64,000 bases of DNA from Confluentibacter sediminis (GTDB lineage Bacteria > Bacteroidota > Bacteroidia > Flavobacteriales > Flavobacteriaceae): the NCBI RefSeq assembly GCF_003258355.1, contig NZ_QKPO01000008.1, positions 62,001 through 126,000 of the forward strand, read 5' to 3'. The translations under genes were made by a program, and so were the position numbers. Below the pieces are notes generated by a model. It worked only from the letters and a program-made list of their open reading frames with translations, was not told the DNA's origin and did not search any database. Of the stretch, positions 27,647 through 37,166 are shown one piece after another (the first letter of the stretch is position 1; each line of letters starts with the position of its first letter).

Positions 27647-28105
27647 ATGAACAGATTTAGAATAGTATTATGTGAATTTTTTTCGAGGCTTCCAATGTCT
27701 GGATATATGCGTGGTATATTATATTCTTTTAGTCCAATAAAATATGTTCTCAAAAAAAATGAAAAATGCAAAATTTTTATAGGTAACGGTGTTTTGTTCG
27801 ATACATTGTATCCTGAAAATATTGAAATTGGAAATTATACAACGATTGCTGCTGGCAGCAAAATTATAACACATTATCTAATACCAAATAATGGAAATCC
27901 TGGGTTCATATTTAGAAAAGGTAACGTTAAAATAGGTAGAGCAACTTTTATTGGTTCAAATGTAATTATCACAAATGAAGTAACAATCGGCAACAATGTA
28001 ATAGTTGGTTCAGGTTCTATTATTACCAAAAGTATTCCTGATAATCAAATATGGGCAGGTAATCCTGCTAAATTCATAAAGCATAGGTTTATTGAAAACA
28101 AATAA
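27647..28105 (+). CDS. Left-handed beta-helix acyltransferase (small)
   Basis: 152 aa. Hexapeptide repeats run through residues about 60-140 (IEIGNYTTIAAGSKI, IGRATFIGSNVIITNEVTIG, IVGSGSIITKSI), ending WAGNPAKFIKHRF. The histidine in ITHYLIP is the probable catalytic base. It belongs with serine-acetyltransferase-like or maltose-acetyltransferase-like enzymes and likely O-acetylates the polymer. Shorter than the 24527 product because it lacks the N-terminal helical part. Confidence 0.82.
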   Translation: MNRFRIVLCEFFSRLPMSGYMRGILYSFSPIKYVLKKNEKCKIFIGNGVLFDTLYPENIEIGNYTTIAAGSKIITHYLIPNNGNPGFIFRKGNVKIGRATFIGSNVIITNEVTIGNNVIVGSGSIITKSIPDNQIWAGNPAKFIKHRFIENK

Positions 28106-28165
28106 CCATTAATGGTTTTTACCATATAATCCATCTTAAATAATATCTAAGTTAATAGCAAATTA

Positions 28166-29122
28166 ATGATTCAAATGAAACGCTTAGCTCCCATTTGCCT
28201 ATTTACGTACAATCGATTAAGTGAAACCCAACAAACCGTAGCAGCATTACAACAAAATTTTTTAGCTAAAGAAAGTGATCTGTTTATATTTTCAGATGGA
28301 GCAAAGATTGATGATGGTACGTTAAAAATAAAAGAAGTTAGAACCTTTTTAAAAAACATTTCAGGTTTTAAATCGGTAACACTCTTTGAGTCAAAAAAAA
28401 ACAAAGGCTTAGCCAATTCTATAATTGATGGCGTAACAAAACTACTCTTAACACATGAATCTGTAATCGTTTTAGAGGATGATTTAATTACCACCCCTAA
28501 CTTTTTAGATTTTATGAATCAAGCTCTGGAATATTATAAAGCTGATGATACAATTTATACCATAAATGGGTATTCTCCTTTGATTAAAAACATGGACTTA
28601 GATACTTTCTATTTGCATAGTAGATGTTTTCCTTGGGGATGGGCAACTTGGAAAAAAAATTGGAATAAAGCATATTTTGATAAAGAGAACATTAGAAAAC
28701 ATATTTCTTTAAATTCAAATGTCTTACCAAATTTTGATAAATATATTGGTGATGATGCTAGCTATATGTTACTAGAAACTTTAAATAATAAAATTAATTC
28801 TTGGTACATTAGGTGGGTTTTTAATAACTATTTAGAAAATAAAAAATCTATTTTCCCTGTTTTATCTAAGGTTCAGAACATAGGAGATACAAAAGAAGCT
28901 ACTAATTATAGCGGGGGTATATCTGCTTATTATTCTGTATTAGACAACTCTCACTACACTAGTTTTGATTTTAGTAAAACAATTATATTAAACAAAACAG
29001 ACTCTCGTTTTTTAAAATATTTTTCTAAAAAACATAAATTCCTTCATCGATTAAGAATGTTATCATCCAGAGGTGGAGTAAAAAAACTAACAACAGAAAT
29101 AAAAACAAAAATTTTTAAATAA
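28166..29122 (+). CDS. GNT-I-like glycosyltransferase (GT2/GT13-like)
   Basis: 318 aa; an ATG nine bases downstream (28175, MKRLAPICLF) is an equally good start. LAPICLFTYNRLSETQQTV opens a GT-A fold, LFIFSDGAK is the nucleotide region and VIVLEDDLITTPNFLDFM (about residues 99-116) carries the EDD metal motif. RCFPWGWATWKKNW (about 154-167) is highly typical of this bacterial family. It overlaps the next gene by 1 nt, so both are probably translated together. Confidence 0.84.
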   Translation: MIQMKRLAPICLFTYNRLSETQQTVAALQQNFLAKESDLFIFSDGAKIDDGTLKIKEVRTFLKNISGFKSVTLFESKKNKGLANSIIDGVTKLLLTHESVIVLEDDLITTPNFLDFMNQALEYYKADDTIYTINGYSPLIKNMDLDTFYLHSRCFPWGWATWKKNWNKAYFDKENIRKHISLNSNVLPNFDKYIGDDASYMLLETLNNKINSWYIRWVFNNYLENKKSIFPVLSKVQNIGDTKEATNYSGGISAYYSVLDNSHYTSFDFSKTIILNKTDSRFLKYFSKKHKFLHRLRMLSSRGGVKKLTTEIKTKIFK

Positions 29123-29652
29123 TGGACATACTTAAAAAAATTATATTGTTTTTATTAAAAAAAACTCTTTGGAAGAGATACGAATTTGGAGAAAACTTTC
29201 ATGCAGGAAGAGGAGTAGTATTTTGGGCTAAGAACCAAATCAAAATAGGAACCAATTTTTATATTGGTCGCTATTCACAAATTGAATGTGATTCCATCAT
29301 AGGAAACAATGTCCTTATTGGGAACAATGTCGCTTTTATTGGCAAATACGACCATAATTATACTCAAATTGGGGTGCCAATCAGGTTGGCCAAACAAATA
29401 AGAGATAACGATTATAATTGGCTAGGTCTAAATTCTAAAGTAGTTGTTGAAGACGATGTCTGGATAGGTTATGGAGCAACTATAATATCGGGAATTACAA
29501 TTAAAAAAGGAAGCATAGTTGCGGCAGGAAGTGTCGTAACCAAAGATGTTGAACCATATACAATTGTTGGCGGTAATCCTGCGAAATTAATTTCAATGCG
29601 TTTTGACCAAGATCAAATCCATCAACACGAATTAAAATTATATCGAAATTAG
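29122..29652 (+). CDS. Left-handed beta-helix acyltransferase (third in locus)
   Basis: 176 aa. Hexapeptide repeats at residues about 30-155 (IGTNFYIGRYSQIECDSIIG, VEDDVWIGYGATIISGITI, IVAAGSVVTKDV) end with IVGGNPAKLISMRF. The KYDHNYTQIG segment contains the probable catalytic histidine. Its start codon overlaps the stop of the preceding glycosyltransferase gene (TAATG), so it may modify the sugar that enzyme adds. It is the last gene before a 520-bp gap. Confidence 0.84.
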   Translation: MDILKKIILFLLKKTLWKRYEFGENFHAGRGVVFWAKNQIKIGTNFYIGRYSQIECDSIIGNNVLIGNNVAFIGKYDHNYTQIGVPIRLAKQIRDNDYNWLGLNSKVVVEDDVWIGYGATIISGITIKKGSIVAAGSVVTKDVEPYTIVGGNPAKLISMRFDQDQIHQHELKLYRN

Positions 29653-30173
29653 ATACTTTATTTATATGTTCTAATGTTTTAGTCCATTTTTTTACCAGAT
29701 AAAATATTTATCAGTAAAAAATATAAAATTGTTAAATGTTGTTATCCTTTCCCCAGTAATTGTTAAAACAAATCTAAAAAAAACATATTCTATTTCATAC
29801 CAACAAAAACACATCTGATTTAATAAATAACAGCAGTATTAAAACTTACAAATCTATATTCCACTTAAGCGGAATATAGGCATATATCAATACCTAAAAA
29901 GGACGTTTCCTTTATGTTATTTTTATAACCAAGCTCTAACTGGAATCTCTTTTCACAAACATCAATCTATCACTTTTCTAATTGTGAAACTGATGGTATA
30001 ACTCTAATTATTAGCTGCTTCAGTATATAACAAAAAATTCATAAAGATCATTAATGGCAAACATTAACAAATACCACCTATAGTTTAAATATTTAAACCT
30101 ACTCTTTATAAACACTTAATAAATAAAAAAAATCGAGTGACAAAAAATTATATACAAGTAAACCTTAAAAAAA
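29653..30173. other. 520-bp gap with two inverted repeats
   Basis: No gene or gene relic recognised. An A/T-flanked inverted repeat spans about 29687-29721 (nested stems TTTTTTAC/GTAAAAAA and GATAA/TTATC) and could act as a terminator in either direction. A nearly palindromic 26-mer at 29854-29879 has 9-bp arms CTATATTCC and GGAATATAG with an 8-nt centre and no T-run. Confidence 0.45.
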
Positions 30174-30905
30174 ATGAATTTAAAAGAAATAGTAAAACGT
30201 CATGTTTACACAGCTTCACTTTCAGAAATACAAATAAATAAGAAGCATATTATAAATACCATTAACCCACATTCGTATTGTGAAGCAAAAAAAGATAACG
30301 TGTTTGCCGAAGCTTTATTAAATAGTGATGTGTTACTACCAGATGGTTCTGGCATTGTTTTAGCTACCAAAATATTGACAGGTAAAAAAATAAATAAAAT
30401 TGCTGGAGCAGATATACACCATTTTTTATTAGAACAAGCTGATTTAAAAAAACAAAAAGTATTTTACTTAGGAGCTTCAAAAAGCACATTAAATTTAATA
30501 GAAAAACGCATAGCAAAAGAGTTTCCAAACATACAAGTTGCTAGTTATTCTCCACCTTACAAACAGGAGTTCTCACAAGAAGACACCAATACTATGCTCT
30601 CAAAAATAAATACTTTTAAACCCTCTATTGTGTTTGTGGGAATGACGGCTCCAAAACAAGAAAAATGGGTATATAACAATAAAGAATCCATAGACGCTAT
30701 TACCATTACATCAATAGGTGCCGTATTTGACTTTTACGCAGGAACTGTAAAGCGCTCTGCTCCTATTTGGATAGATTTAGGATTGGAATGGTTCCCTCGA
30801 CTATTAAAAGAACCAAGAAGATTATTTTACAGAAATTTTGTTTCTGCACCAAAATTTTTATTAGAATGCTTTTGGTACAAATTTTTTAACAGAAGTATTC
30901 TATAA
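30174..30905 (+). CDS. WecG/TagA/CpsF-family glycosyltransferase
   Basis: 243 aa, one GT26 domain. Motifs: VLLPDGSGIVLATK (about residues 53-66), AGADIHHFLLEQ, FYLGASKSTLNLIEKRI, FVGMTAPKQEKWVY (about 156-169) and GAVFDFYAGTVKRSAP (about 183-198). TagA and WecG add the second sugar (ManNAc or ManNAcA) to an undecaprenyl-linked GlcNAc made by TagO/WecA, so it pairs functionally with the gene at 10159 although 19 kb separates them. Here it sits near the export genes after a 520-bp gap. The acceptor is inferred. Confidence 0.88.
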   Translation: MNLKEIVKRHVYTASLSEIQINKKHIINTINPHSYCEAKKDNVFAEALLNSDVLLPDGSGIVLATKILTGKKINKIAGADIHHFLLEQADLKKQKVFYLGASKSTLNLIEKRIAKEFPNIQVASYSPPYKQEFSQEDTNTMLSKINTFKPSIVFVGMTAPKQEKWVYNNKESIDAITITSIGAVFDFYAGTVKRSAPIWIDLGLEWFPRLLKEPRRLFYRNFVSAPKFLLECFWYKFFNRSIL

Positions 30906-31033
30906 TTAAAGCATCTCATTTTATTAAGATTTAAAGAATTAAAAACAGATAATATTATTCATTCTAAATATTGTTCACTCAAAGAAAAACAAGATGACAG
31001 CAATATGAAACACTTAAAAAGTTTATAATATCC

Positions 31034-31507
31034 ATGAGGTTTTTACCACTTCCTAACCCCTATATGAATGGATTAAAAATAGTTTTAAAAGTATTTAGTA
31101 TCGTCTATTTTTTAGTGTTATTTTATTTAGTCTTTTTTTTAAAAATAAGATTTACCACCCATTATAATGGAAGCTTACAAATTATCCCATTTAAACGTTA
31201 TATGTTATTACTTCAAAATAGCTCTTTAAAAGACTTTATACAAAATACTAATATGATAGAGCCTTTTGCCAATTTGCTTCTATTCTTACCTTTTACGTCT
31301 GCCTTAAAACACTTAACAGGTTTAGATTTTAAGTTTAAGGAGTGCCTATATATTGTATTGTTATCTAGTTTTAGCATTGAGAGTATACAGTATGTATGTC
31401 ATATTGGTGTGGCCGATAGCAGCGACATTATTTTAAACTCCTTAGGAGGTTTAATAATACCTAGTTTACTATATTTTAAAATCTTACACTTTAAACCTAA
31501 AGTCTAA
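31034..31507 (+). CDS. VanZ-family membrane protein
   Basis: 157 aa with four predicted membrane helices. The arrangement NLLLFLPFTSALKHL in the middle and SIESIQYVCHIGVADSSDIILNSLGG near the end, with acidic residues in the third helix, is the VanZ-like pattern. VanZ-family proteins are common at the ends of polysaccharide loci; their biochemical role is not settled. It lies between the GT26 gene and the export genes. Confidence 0.75.
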   Translation: MRFLPLPNPYMNGLKIVLKVFSIVYFLVLFYLVFFLKIRFTTHYNGSLQIIPFKRYMLLLQNSSLKDFIQNTNMIEPFANLLLFLPFTSALKHLTGLDFKFKECLYIVLLSSFSIESIQYVCHIGVADSSDIILNSLGGLIIPSLLYFKILHFKPKV

Positions 31508-31877
31508 AAGAAATCTTTCGTGTATTGATATCTGTGTCTCATTAAACACATATACAGCAAAAATAAATACGGAATCGAATTGAAAAACTAATTATTATTA
31601 ATAGAAATTACATGTTTAAAATCTATAATTTAAGGTACACATCCCTATAAATCACGCAATTTTATAAAGACTAGAAATGCTATAGAAATACTATTGACAA
31701 CTTATAAAAGCTAAAAACACATAACAATTATACTTTACAGTTTATTAAATAAAATCCACATCTATACTCAAAAACAAACAACTATTACACCGAGTACTTT
31801 TTAAATAAAATAGTCATGCTTTTAATCTAATTTCGCATTTAAAACAAATAAAACAAAAAGCTTAAATCTTCCTTATA
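31508..31877. other. 370-bp gap before the export genes
   Basis: No gene. AT-rich. TAATTTCG near 31829 resembles a -7 box (TAnnTTTG with the last base changed) about 50 nt before the Wza gene, with no convincing -33. Otherwise I see nothing in it. Confidence 0.35.
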
Positions 31878-32651
31878 ATGAACCGCAAAGCAATTAAGAT
31901 AAAATCTTTAATATACTTATTATTACTAAGCAGTTGTGTCACACAAAAAGACCTACTCTATTTTCAAGATGCCAGTAACTATAATGACACACCAATTAAT
32001 TACACTTCTAATACTATACAAGCTAATGATATTTTAAGTGTTAACATAAGTGCTTTAGTACCTGAAAGTGCTGCTGCTTATAACACTTCTTTTGGTGGAA
32101 ATACAACTCAAACACCATCTATAGATATATTAAGACTTCAGGGATATTTGGTAAGCCTTGAGGGTACTATAAACTTACCTGTTTTGGGCACTATAAAAGT
32201 CGCAGGGGAAAGTCCTGTTTCTTTAGAGGCTAAGCTTGTGAATACTTTAGAAACTGGTGGACATCTAATAGCTCCTATCGTAAAGATACGTGTATTAAAT
32301 GCTAAAGTTACTGTATTAGGAGAAGTTAATTCTCCTGGAACATATAATTTTACCGAACAGTTTATAACGCTCCCGCAAGCCTTAGGTTATGCAGGCGATT
32401 TAAAGATTAATGGAAAACGTAATGATATCCTTCTCATTAGAGAAGTTGATGGAATTAGGCACATTACTCACATAGACATCACTAGCACTTACTGGATGAA
32501 TGACCCAAGATATATTATTAAACCCAATGATGTGATCGTAGTAAACCCAAATCAAGCAAAAGTTAAAAGTGCTGGTATTATAGGGAATGCTGGAACCGTA
32601 CTAAGTATTGTTTCTGTGATTTTAAGCACTACCATTTTATTAACCCGATAG
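31878..32651 (+). CDS. Wza-like polysaccharide export lipoprotein
   Basis: 257 aa. Signal peptide with lipobox LLLSSC, the lipidated cysteine at about residue 20, followed by VTQKDLLYFQD, typical of Bacteroidota export lipoproteins. Residues about 45-140 are the Poly_export domain (IQANDILSVNISAL, GYLVSLEGTINLPVLGTIKV) and about 145-225 an SLBB-type domain (VTVLGEVNSPGTYNF). A single C-terminal hydrophobic segment (IIGNAGTVLSIVSVILSTT) replaces the amphipathic helix of E. coli Wza. It forms the outer-membrane channel and is 13 nt before the Wzc gene. Confidence 0.9.
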   Translation: MNRKAIKIKSLIYLLLLSSCVTQKDLLYFQDASNYNDTPINYTSNTIQANDILSVNISALVPESAAAYNTSFGGNTTQTPSIDILRLQGYLVSLEGTINLPVLGTIKVAGESPVSLEAKLVNTLETGGHLIAPIVKIRVLNAKVTVLGEVNSPGTYNFTEQFITLPQALGYAGDLKINGKRNDILLIREVDGIRHITHIDITSTYWMNDPRYIIKPNDVIVVNPNQAKVKSAGIIGNAGTVLSIVSVILSTTILLTR

Positions 32652-32664
32652 CTATAAACAAGTA

Positions 32665-35049
32665 ATGACGAATTCTCAATTTACAGATAACGACTACAAT
32701 GAAGAGCAATTAGATTTAAAAGCGGTGTTCTTTAAGTATTTGAATTTTTGGCCATGGTTTTTAGCCACCACACTGATAGCCCTTATAAGCACATTTTTAT
32801 ATCTGCGCTATGCCAATGTTATCTATACTAGCGAAGCCAAAGTAAAAATTCTAGATGATAAAAATTCTCAGGAAATTGATTTAAATATAACTAAACTATT
32901 TAATAAATCGAGCGTAAATCTCGAGAACGAAATAGCCTTATTTAAATCTTACAGGTTATGTGAACAAGTGGTAAAGCGCTTAAATTTACATATAACGTTC
33001 TATCAAGAAGGAAATATAAAAACAAGACAAGTGTTTTCCGTCCCTTTTAAACTCTCTCCTATTACAGACAGTTTATCTGGCTATAATTTTGAAATTGAGG
33101 TTTTAAAAAACAGTTATAAAATCACAAACACAACTAATGGTAAAACTTTTAATACCAAAAACCTTTACTATAATGAAACTAACCACGATTTCCCTATAAT
33201 ATTAGAGCCTGAACCTATTAAAAGTAGGTTGACAAAGTCAAGTAAAACATATATAGTCGCCATTAACAATATTGAAAAAACCACCTTAAAACTTATCAAT
33301 TCAATACAAATTACTCCGGATGGAAAAAATAGTGATTTATTAAAATTAAGCATTAATGGTATTAATAGTAACCAATCTAAACTCATACTTAATACCCTTT
33401 TAAAAGTTTATGAAGAAGATGGTATAAAAGACAGACAAGAAGTATCTAAACGTACAATTAACTTTGTGGACGAGCGTTTTGAATTTTTGCTATCCGAACT
33501 AGATTCTATAGAGCGATCTAAAAAAGAGTTTAAGCAAAGAAATAATTTAAGTTATATTGAAGCTGATGCTGGAGCAACACTGAATAAACGCTCCTTAAAG
33601 GAAGAAGCTTTATTTGTAGCAGAAACACAATTATTACTAGCTAAAACATTACAGACCAATGTTACAGAGCAAAAGGATTTTAAGCTTCTACCAGCCAACA
33701 TAGGTCTAGAAAACACAACAATCAACCAGCTTGTAGATAGCTATAACACCACCCTTTTAGAATATGATAAATTAAAGCTAAGTGCCGGCATCAATAACCC
33801 TAATCTAAAAAATTTAAGAAATAACATATTAGAAGTCAAAAACAATATTGCCAATTCTATAAGTGGTTACATACAACAACTAGAAACGAACTTAAAACAA
33901 GAAACCTTAGCACAAAAAAAAGCTAAAGGATCTTTTGAAACTATTCCTCAAAAAGAATTGATACTTCGTAACATAGAGAGGCAACAAAACCTAAAAGAAA
34001 GTTTATACCTCCTATTATTACAAAAACGTGAAGAAGCCGCTATTAATCTAGCAATTACTGTATCAAACCTAAAGGTTATAGATTACGCCATAACCAATCC
34101 CATAGCTATAGCTCCTAAACCCAAAATAATATATGCAGTAGCTACTTTGATAGCTCTCTTTTTACCCTTTGGAGTTCTATACCTAATGTTTATGTTTAAT
34201 ACGAAAATAATTATATCTAAAGATGTAGAAACCCTAAATAAAAAGACTCCCATCTTAGTGGAATTACCCACATTATCTGATGTAAGTGCTAAGACAGAGA
34301 GTAATGATAAAAACACACAACTAGACGAGGCTTTTAGAACTTTAACACATAGTACACAATTTATTTCTCCTGCAACTAATAACGGTAAAGGAAGCATTCT
34401 TTATATAACATCAGCCATAAAAGGAGAAGGGAAAACCCTCGTGGCTTATAACTTAGCTAAATCTTATGCTCAACTACAAAAAAAGGTGCTATTAGTAGGT
34501 ATAGATTTTAGAAATCCACAATTACACCGTTATACACAATATACTAAAAATGAGGCGGGTTTATCAAACTATTTAGCTGACGAAAGTTTGAAATGGAAAG
34601 AACTTATTAGAAAACCTAAAAACTTAGATAGTTTTGATATTTTACTCGGAGGAATTATACCGCCCAACCCTACTCTTTTATTATCGTCCCAACGCCTTGC
34701 AACTCTTATTAATGAGTTAAGAGACTTTTATGATTATGTAATATTTGATACGGCTCCCACTTTACTGGTGTCAGATACATTAACTATTTTAAAATATTCA
34801 GATACTCTTTTATATGTAGTGCGTTCTAACTTTACTGAAAAAAATCTTATACACTATTCATCAAAATTATTTGAAGATAAAAATATTAATAATGTAGGAT
34901 ATGTAATAAATGATATTAATTATAACAAATCTTATGGTTACGGTTATGGTTATGGTTATGGTTATGGTTATAACTATGGGTACGGATACGGTTATGGCTA
35001 CAACTCACAAAACAGAAAGAGAACATGGTTTAATTTTTTTAATAAATAA
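32665..35049 (+). CDS. Wzc-like polysaccharide co-polymerase and tyrosine kinase
   Basis: 794 aa. A Wzz domain with first membrane helix (about residues 25-50), a long periplasmic coiled-coil region with GNVR-type segment (about 260-470), a second membrane helix (about 490-510), and a cytoplasmic BY-kinase domain. The kinase has Walker A KGEGKT (586-591), Walker A' LLVGIDFRNP and Walker B VIFDTAP (about 692-698). The C-terminal tail (about 755-782) is a run of Tyr-Gly dipeptides supplying more than ten tyrosines for autophosphorylation. It sets chain length and couples polymerisation to export with the Wza partner. The tail is encoded by tandem GGTTAT-type repeats. Confidence 0.92.
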   Translation: MTNSQFTDNDYNEEQLDLKAVFFKYLNFWPWFLATTLIALISTFLYLRYANVIYTSEAKVKILDDKNSQEIDLNITKLFNKSSVNLENEIALFKSYRLCEQVVKRLNLHITFYQEGNIKTRQVFSVPFKLSPITDSLSGYNFEIEVLKNSYKITNTTNGKTFNTKNLYYNETNHDFPIILEPEPIKSRLTKSSKTYIVAINNIEKTTLKLINSIQITPDGKNSDLLKLSINGINSNQSKLILNTLLKVYEEDGIKDRQEVSKRTINFVDERFEFLLSELDSIERSKKEFKQRNNLSYIEADAGATLNKRSLKEEALFVAETQLLLAKTLQTNVTEQKDFKLLPANIGLENTTINQLVDSYNTTLLEYDKLKLSAGINNPNLKNLRNNILEVKNNIANSISGYIQQLETNLKQETLAQKKAKGSFETIPQKELILRNIERQQNLKESLYLLLLQKREEAAINLAITVSNLKVIDYAITNPIAIAPKPKIIYAVATLIALFLPFGVLYLMFMFNTKIIISKDVETLNKKTPILVELPTLSDVSAKTESNDKNTQLDEAFRTLTHSTQFISPATNNGKGSILYITSAIKGEGKTLVAYNLAKSYAQLQKKVLLVGIDFRNPQLHRYTQYTKNEAGLSNYLADESLKWKELIRKPKNLDSFDILLGGIIPPNPTLLLSSQRLATLINELRDFYDYVIFDTAPTLLVSDTLTILKYSDTLLYVVRSNFTEKNLIHYSSKLFEDKNINNVGYVINDINYNKSYGYGYGYGYGYGYNYGYGYGYGYNSQNRKRTWFNFFNK
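34932..35002 (+). repeat. In-gene tandem repeat encoding a Tyr-Gly tail
   Basis: A 6-bp unit, GGTTAT with third-position variants, is repeated about a dozen times inside the Wzc gene and encodes alternating Gly-Tyr. Such a tract is prone to slippage in whole codon pairs, which would change the number of tyrosines without a frameshift. Confidence 0.8.
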
Positions 35050-35128
35050 CTCTGCTCTTCTCTCTTTAAGGGATTATTTCAAATATTAACTATTTGAGGT
35101 AATTATTTGATGTGAAATAAATTGTTTG

Positions 35129-35525
35129 GATATCACTAAAGCAGATGTTCCCTACGTTCATTTTTTGAAAAACATAAAACAACAAATGTCGATTATATAT
35201 TGCTTGCAGATGAAGATTACTTGTGGCAAAGCATTCAATTGTGTTTCTTCCAAATTGGAAACATCAAATGGGAAACGCCAAAAACACCCAATCAAAAAGA
35301 TTATAAACTACAACTTTATTATATTATTTAGGAAATCAAGAAAAAGATTGAAACATTATTTTCCACAATATGTGAGCAATTCAGGATTAGAAAAACAATA
35401 ATGCCAAAACTTTTGAAGGTTTTAAAACAAGTATTTTAGCAAAAACTACAGCATTGACATTGATTCAGTATATCAATAAATCCATCTTTAATAGACCAAT
35501 CAAAAATATTAAAAATCAAACAATT
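35129..35525 (+). mobile_element. Decayed IS982-family transposase C-terminal part
   Basis: Three successive frames give IS982 transposase segments in correct order: DITKADVPYVHFLKNI, then YILLADEDYLWQSIQL with FFQIGNIKWETPKTPNQKDYKLQ, then KKIETLFSTICEQFRIR and LIQYINKSIFNRPIKNIK. The last is the usual C-terminus. Frameshifts and stops separate the parts and the N-terminal half is absent. It lies 80 nt after the Wzc gene and marks the edge of the exopolysaccharide locus. It is not the same fragment as the relic at 531-715. Confidence 0.75.
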
Positions 35526-35907
35526 TAATTACACCCACCTGGTTAGTGTCATTCAAAACAATGTGTTTTTATTAAAAAATCAGAATTAAATTATATTAAA
35601 AAAACGGATGTTCTTATAATCATTTAACATCTCTAATCCTTTAATTTAAATAATAAATGGGAGATATAAAGCCCCTGTTTATAAAAAGCATATACAAAAT
35701 TAATCCCATGAATTTCATATATCCTCCCCTCTCTATACCAATAAAACATTTTCATAAAATCTTAAAAAAATGATTATGCTGAATACTCTTTATAAAGCAT
35801 AAATAATAGTTCGATTAGTCAATTTACTATTATACTATAGAGCGAATACTAACCTAATAAATATTTGTGTTAATAAACATAAAGTTGTATATATTACAAA
35901 TAGCAGC
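35526..35907. other. 380-bp gap
   Basis: AT-rich and without a recognisable gene, repeat or relic. The upstream region of the regulator gene at 35908 is included; no clean TAnnTTTG box is found near its start. Confidence 0.4.
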
Positions 35908-36816
35908 ATGAAAACCCCCAACATAATTATATTCCTTATTTTAATTTTAACATTCAGAAATCACAAACAATCTTCAACCTTCAAAAACACTTACATACCA
36001 AAGTTGGAGACTTTCTTACTCTCTCCAAACATCTCTCATCATAGTAAAGAGCTTATAAAAGCTTCTAAAGATGGAATTAAAGTAGGTTCTATTTATAAAC
36101 ACAAAATTTTAGTTGATAAAACTTCATTTTTAAAAACACCTGATGCTGCTGATTTAAATTCTACATTAACCATTAATAATAAAAATAAAGCCGTAATAAA
36201 AAAGGGGCAAACTCTAACAAATAAACTATTAGATGACAGCAAAAAGGATATACAAATCTTCTTATTCAGACAACGCATTGGTATTATTTTAATAGTATCT
36301 ACCATTATCGGATCTATATTAATAATAAAAAGTTTAACCAAAAAAATTAACTCTTTAGAACAAGCTTTAGGTACTGTTGAAAAAAACATTAATGAAAAAT
36401 ACACTAGACAATTGTATCATTATGATTTGAACAAATTTGAAAACGGTAAAAAATTAATAGAACTTGATTTAAGAAATATAAAACTTAAAGAAGAATTACT
36501 TAAAAAAAATACAGATCAAAACATTACCTCCGAACATAGCATCAAGCTATTAGAGCCTCACTGGCAAATATTTATTGATAAATTCAATAACTTAAACCCT
36601 CTATTTGTTTCATTATTAAAATCGAGATATCCATCATTAACCAGTTCTGACATAGAACTCTGTTCACTTATTAAACTTAACCTTGAAAATAGAGAAATTG
36701 CATTAATATTAAATATTGAATACAGAAGTGTTATCATCAAAAAACAACGCTTAAAAAAGAAATTAAAACTAACTAAAAATGACTCTTTAGAAAATTTTGT
36801 TAATACATTAAAATAA
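35908..36816 (+). CDS. Membrane-anchored LuxR-type regulator, shortened
   Basis: 302 aa. A hydrophobic N-terminus (NIIIFLILILTF), a polar periplasmic stretch of about 90 residues, one membrane helix (RIGIILIVSTIIGSILIIKSL, about 122-142), a cytoplasmic coiled coil (about 147-210) and a C-terminal GerE-like HTH (LTSSDIELCSLIKLNLENREIALILNIEYRSVIIKKQRL, with recognition helix about 270-285). This HTH belongs to the Bacteroidota family that normally follows a TPR sensor and one membrane helix; here the TPR region is replaced by a short segment. It lies alone between two relics. A role in controlling neighbouring surface-polymer genes is possible but not shown. Confidence 0.65.
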   Translation: MKTPNIIIFLILILTFRNHKQSSTFKNTYIPKLETFLLSPNISHHSKELIKASKDGIKVGSIYKHKILVDKTSFLKTPDAADLNSTLTINNKNKAVIKKGQTLTNKLLDDSKKDIQIFLFRQRIGIILIVSTIIGSILIIKSLTKKINSLEQALGTVEKNINEKYTRQLYHYDLNKFENGKKLIELDLRNIKLKEELLKKNTDQNITSEHSIKLLEPHWQIFIDKFNNLNPLFVSLLKSRYPSLTSSDIELCSLIKLNLENREIALILNIEYRSVIIKKQRLKKKLKLTKNDSLENFVNTLK

Positions 36817-36896
36817 CAAGCCGTAATGAAGGTTAACCATCCTGCCTTTATTAAATTACTTACCTTTTAAAAAGGATATAACACCAATAAAACTTA

Positions 36897-37166
36897 TTAA
36901 AATATAATCGCTATAAAGAATAGCAGAACGAAATAAAAGACAATAAATAGTGTTAACTTATTTTGAATGATTTTGTTCCTTTTTGATTTTAAATTTCTTG
37001 AATTAATTATATCGTAGCGTGTATAATACACATATTTTTTGAAGGATTTAATTTTACTACTATATGATGAGTAAAATAAATAATATTTTACTACTAGAAA
37101 TAATAAAATCAACAATAAAAGCATACTTATTAAAACTAATTTAAAATTTATCATATTTTTTTTCAT
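36897..37166 (-). CDS. Small two-helix membrane protein, uncertain
   Basis: 89 aa. Two hydrophobic segments (residues about 9-30 and 70-88) flank a very basic middle (KIKSFKKYVYYTRY, NSRNLKSKRNKIIQNK). No family recognised. It has a plausible start 31 bases inside AT-rich DNA, but composition this AT-rich produces such frames by chance, so it may not be a gene. Confidence 0.3.
   Translation of the reverse strand: MKKNMINFKLVLISMLLLLILLFLVVKYYLFYSSYSSKIKSFKKYVYYTRYDIINSRNLKSKRNKIIQNKLTLFIVFYFVLLFFIAIIF

Noticed and set aside
34932-35002. Short tandem repeats resembling a CRISPR or minisatellite
   Set aside because: The repeats are in frame inside the Wzc gene and encode Gly-Tyr; there are no spacers.
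35126-35401. A 91-codon frame after the Wzc gene
   Set aside because: Only its first part is in the true frame of an IS982 transposase; the rest is an out-of-frame reading of the same relic.
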